A stretch of DNA of 32,855 nt from an uncultured Bermanella sp. (GTDB taxonomy: Bacteria > Pseudomonadota > Gammaproteobacteria > Pseudomonadales > Oceanobacteraceae): the NCBI GenBank assembly GCA_913058575.1, contig CAJXRF010000061.1, forward strand, positions 1 through 32,855. The letters run 5' to 3'. The notes under the pieces are model-generated. The model did no database searches. It saw only the letters and a list, made by a program, of their open reading frames with translations, and was not told where the DNA came from. Positions 30,463-32,855 of the stretch are shown piece after piece; positions within the stretch are counted from its first letter, which is position 1, and every line of letters starts with the position of its first letter. The position numbers were made by a program, and so were the translations under genes.

Positions 30463-32757
30463 ATGCTTAATGTACTCAAACAAATCGTACAGGAGGTCAA
30501 TAACGCCAGTCATCTCGATTCGGCGCTTGATATTCTGGTTGCGCGAGTACAAAACGCTATGCAAACCGAAGTGTGCTCGGTCTATGTAATTGATTCCGAG
30601 ACTCGTCGTTATATTCTGCGGGCCAGTAAAGGCTTGAATCAGGACTCAATTGGTAAGGTAAGCCTTTCTGCCAATGAAGGGTTGGTGGGATTGGTAGGGG
30701 TGCGTGAAGAGCCCATTAACCTCGAAGATGCATCTTCTCACCCCAGATATCATTTTTTATCCGGCACAGGGGAAGAGAAGTTTAATAGCTTTTTAGGTGT
30801 GCCCATTATTCACCAAAAACGTATTCTGGGTATCTTGGTGGTTCAGCAATCTGCTCGGCGTAAGTTCGACGAGTCAGAAGAAGCCTTTATGATTACCATA
30901 TCGGCTCAATTGGCCGGTGTGCTAGCTCACGCTGAAGCGGCCGGTATGGTCTTAGAGCTAGAAACATCTAAGAGTAAAAATAAAAAAGTTCGCCAAGATG
31001 TGGTGATTCCTGGTGCTCCGGCATCTCCGGGTGTTGCCATTGGTACTGTGGTTGTGTTGTCTCCCACCGCTGATTTATATGACGTTCCCGACCGCGAAAT
31101 AAAAGACGTTCCTCAAGAAATAGAGCGCTTTCAATGCGCCATTGCAGGTGCCCGTGCGCAAATTAAACAGTTAGGAGAAAAACTCGCTGATCTTCGCCCT
31201 GAAGAGCAGGCATTGTTTGATGTGTATATTCGCATGTTGGACGATGATGCTTTGGGTAGCGAAGTCATTCGGCGCATTGAAGAAAACCATCAGTGGGCAC
31301 AATCGGCACTTCGAGACGTCATACTTGAATACGTTGCGCATTTTGATCGCATGGATGATGCCTACTTAAGGGAGCGAGCCACTGATATCAAAGATCTTGG
31401 TTCTCGTGTGTTAGCAAATCTGCAAGAAAGCATTAAGTTACCGGTCGATTCAGACTTCCCTGATAACTGCATTTTAGTAAGTGAAGAATTAACGCCGTCA
31501 ATGTTAGGCGAAGTGCCCGAGCATAAATTAGTGGGTCTTGTGAGCGCTAAAGGCTCTGCCAATTCTCATGTGGCCATATTGGCCCGTGCTCTAGGCGTTC
31601 CCACCATTATGGGCGCGGTTGATTTACCGGTTAAATTAATGGATGGCATTGAGCTGGTAGTAGATGGTTATCGTGGTCGTTTGTATACCCACCCGTCCGC
31701 CAGAATTCGTCAGCAGTTTCAAGATATTGTAGAAGAAGAGCGTGCCTTGGTAGAGGGCCTTGAAGCCATTAAGGATTTGCCTGCCCAAACTCAAGATGGT
31801 CATCGCTTACAATTGTGCGTTAATACTGGATTAATCACTGATGCATTACGCTCTGTAGATAAAGGCGCTGAAGGGGTTGGCTTATATCGAACTGAAGTGC
31901 CTTTCATGATGAAAGAGCGCTTTCCATCTGAAAATGAACAAGAAAAAATATACAGAACTCAATTAGAAACGTTTGCACCTCAGCCTGTGACCATGCGTAC
32001 CTTAGACATTGGCGGCGACAAGTCTTTAACATACTTCCCAATTACTGAAGACAACCCCTTTTTAGGCTGGCGTGGAATTCGAGTCACCTTGGATCACCCA
32101 GAAATCTTTTTATTGCAAATACGCGCTATGTTAAAAGCAAGCGTGGGGTTGGATAACTTAAAAATCATGCTTCCTATGATTACCAATATTACGGAAGTAG
32201 AGGAAGCCCAGTATTTAATCTATCGAGCCCATGAAGAGGTGCTAGAGGAAGGCTATAAAGCCGCAATGCCTCAAATAGGCGTGATGATTGAAGTGCCCGC
32301 GGCTGTTTATCAAGCGCGCCAATTAGCTCAAATGGTTGATTTTATTTCAGTGGGCTCTAACGACTTAACTCAGTACCTATTGGCGGTAGATCGAAATAAT
32401 CCACGAGTAGCGGATTTATACGATTCTTTTCATCCGGCAGTTCTATCTGCATTACAGCAAGTATGTGATGCGGGCAAAAAAGAAAACTGTGTGGTGAGTG
32501 TGTGTGGCGAAATGGCAGGCAACCCAGGAGGCGCTCTTTTGTTAATGGCCATGGGTTACGACATGCTTTCCATGAACGCCACCAACTTACCCCGTGTTAA
32601 ATCTGTCGTGCGTAGTGTGAATATGGATTTCGCTAATTCTCTATTAGAAGAAGTGATGTTGCTCGATACTCCGCAAGTGGTTTATAGCACAGTAGAGCTT
32701 GCTCTTAATAAGCATGGCCAAGGCCATATTCTCGGCCCCGCTTCCCGCTCAAAATAA
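30463..32757 (+). CDS. ptsP: Phosphoenolpyruvate-protein phosphotransferase EI-Ntr
   Basis: A 764-residue cytoplasmic enzyme I of the nitrogen-related phosphotransferase system. It passes phosphate from phosphoenolpyruvate to NPr (PtsO) and on to EIIA-Ntr (PtsN), which regulate potassium transport, nitrogen response and envelope traits. A GAF domain (about 1-165) that senses glutamine and alpha-ketoglutarate in related proteins precedes the EI domains. The phospho-His is His369 in 'GSANSHVAILARALGVP'. The PEP-binding barrel shows 'RTLDIGGDK' (512-520), 'FISVGSNDLTQYLLAVDRNN' in parts (628-646) and the catalytic Cys681 in 'VCGEMAGNP'. Length matches the family. rppH lies just upstream. Confidence 0.95.
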   Translation: MLNVLKQIVQEVNNASHLDSALDILVARVQNAMQTEVCSVYVIDSETRRYILRASKGLNQDSIGKVSLSANEGLVGLVGVREEPINLEDASSHPRYHFLSGTGEEKFNSFLGVPIIHQKRILGILVVQQSARRKFDESEEAFMITISAQLAGVLAHAEAAGMVLELETSKSKNKKVRQDVVIPGAPASPGVAIGTVVVLSPTADLYDVPDREIKDVPQEIERFQCAIAGARAQIKQLGEKLADLRPEEQALFDVYIRMLDDDALGSEVIRRIEENHQWAQSALRDVILEYVAHFDRMDDAYLRERATDIKDLGSRVLANLQESIKLPVDSDFPDNCILVSEELTPSMLGEVPEHKLVGLVSAKGSANSHVAILARALGVPTIMGAVDLPVKLMDGIELVVDGYRGRLYTHPSARIRQQFQDIVEEERALVEGLEAIKDLPAQTQDGHRLQLCVNTGLITDALRSVDKGAEGVGLYRTEVPFMMKERFPSENEQEKIYRTQLETFAPQPVTMRTLDIGGDKSLTYFPITEDNPFLGWRGIRVTLDHPEIFLLQIRAMLKASVGLDNLKIMLPMITNITEVEEAQYLIYRAHEEVLEEGYKAAMPQIGVMIEVPAAVYQARQLAQMVDFISVGSNDLTQYLLAVDRNNPRVADLYDSFHPAVLSALQQVCDAGKKENCVVSVCGEMAGNPGGALLLMAMGYDMLSMNATNLPRVKSVVRSVNMDFANSLLEEVMLLDTPQVVYSTVELALNKHGQGHILGPASRSK

Positions 32758-32783
32758 AGCGTGTATTTAATTCCACTTAGTCG

Positions 32784-32811
32784 TTGCCCTTTCAAGTAAA
32801 GTGCGTAGAAT
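32784..32811 (+). promoter_or_regulatory. Strong promoter with GC-rich discriminator, probably for a stable RNA operon
   Basis: TTGCCC (32784-32789) and TAGAAT (32806-32811) are 16 bp apart, followed directly by the GC-rich discriminator GCGCCTCC. That discriminator is typical of rRNA and tRNA promoters that ppGpp shuts off. The transcript would start near 32818 and its gene lies beyond the window. GCCA and TGGC arms at about 32832-32847 could form a small leader hairpin. Confidence 0.6.
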
Positions 32812-32855
32812 GCGCCTCCTCCTCAAGGCAGGGCCAGAAATATTTGGCATTTCTT

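Noticed and set aside
1-32855. Insertion sequences, prophage, CRISPR or toxin-antitoxin genes
   Set aside because: I looked for transposase, integrase and phage motifs, regular spaced repeats and small paired genes, and found none.

Overview
The window is chromosomal DNA of a gammaproteobacterium, most likely a marine, Oceanospirillales-like organism. The evidence is the AT-leaning coding sequence, the conserved block zapB-like/zapA/6S RNA/5-FCL divergent from ygfB-pepP-ubiH-ubiI, and the Pseudomonas-like HAD / rppH / ptsP neighbourhood. I see no mobile element, CRISPR array, tRNA or complete rRNA. The assignment rests on gene content and synteny read by eye, not on a search.

Positions 1-10016 look accessory. 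A DJ-1/PfpI-like protein faces its probable LysR regulator. Next comes a locus that looks built for using extracellular nucleotides: a lipoprotein related to nucleoside hydrolases (minus strand) and, across a 666-bp AT-rich regulatory region, a CpdB/UshA-type 5'-nucleotidase lipoprotein followed by a secreted protein with two C-terminal OB-fold repeats of the YhcR type. A calcium-loop (EF-hand-like) protein of unknown role ends the section.

Positions 10144-18686 hold an alpha/beta hydrolase, a three-gene lipoprotein operon (COG3014-like, LpoB-like, LPP20-like) probably linked to cell-wall synthesis, and a divergent two-component pair: a membrane histidine kinase and a response regulator with a DUF3369-like middle and an HD-GYP output. 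A long intergenic region follows. It ends in an unlisted 44-residue single-pass membrane protein (18552-18686) with a good ribosome binding site.

Positions 18690-32757 are core genome. 5-Formyltetrahydrofolate cyclo-ligase, 6S RNA, zapA and a zapB-like gene lie on the minus strand. ygfB, pepP, ubiH and ubiI (ubiquinone synthesis) lie on the plus strand. Then come a TlpA-like thioredoxin, an HDOD protein, an RlmI-like 23S rRNA methyltransferase, an imelysin-like lipoprotein, a HAD phosphatase, rppH and ptsP. The last 70 bases carry a strong promoter with a GC-rich discriminator, typical of stringently controlled stable-RNA operons. Its gene lies outside the window.

The points most worth following are the nucleotide-scavenging locus with its unusual nucleoside-hydrolase relative and repeat-rich control region, the kinase/HD-GYP pair with GKP in place of GYP, the 44-aa membrane protein behind a structured leader, and the His/Asp/Glu-rich insertion in the imelysin-like lipoprotein.
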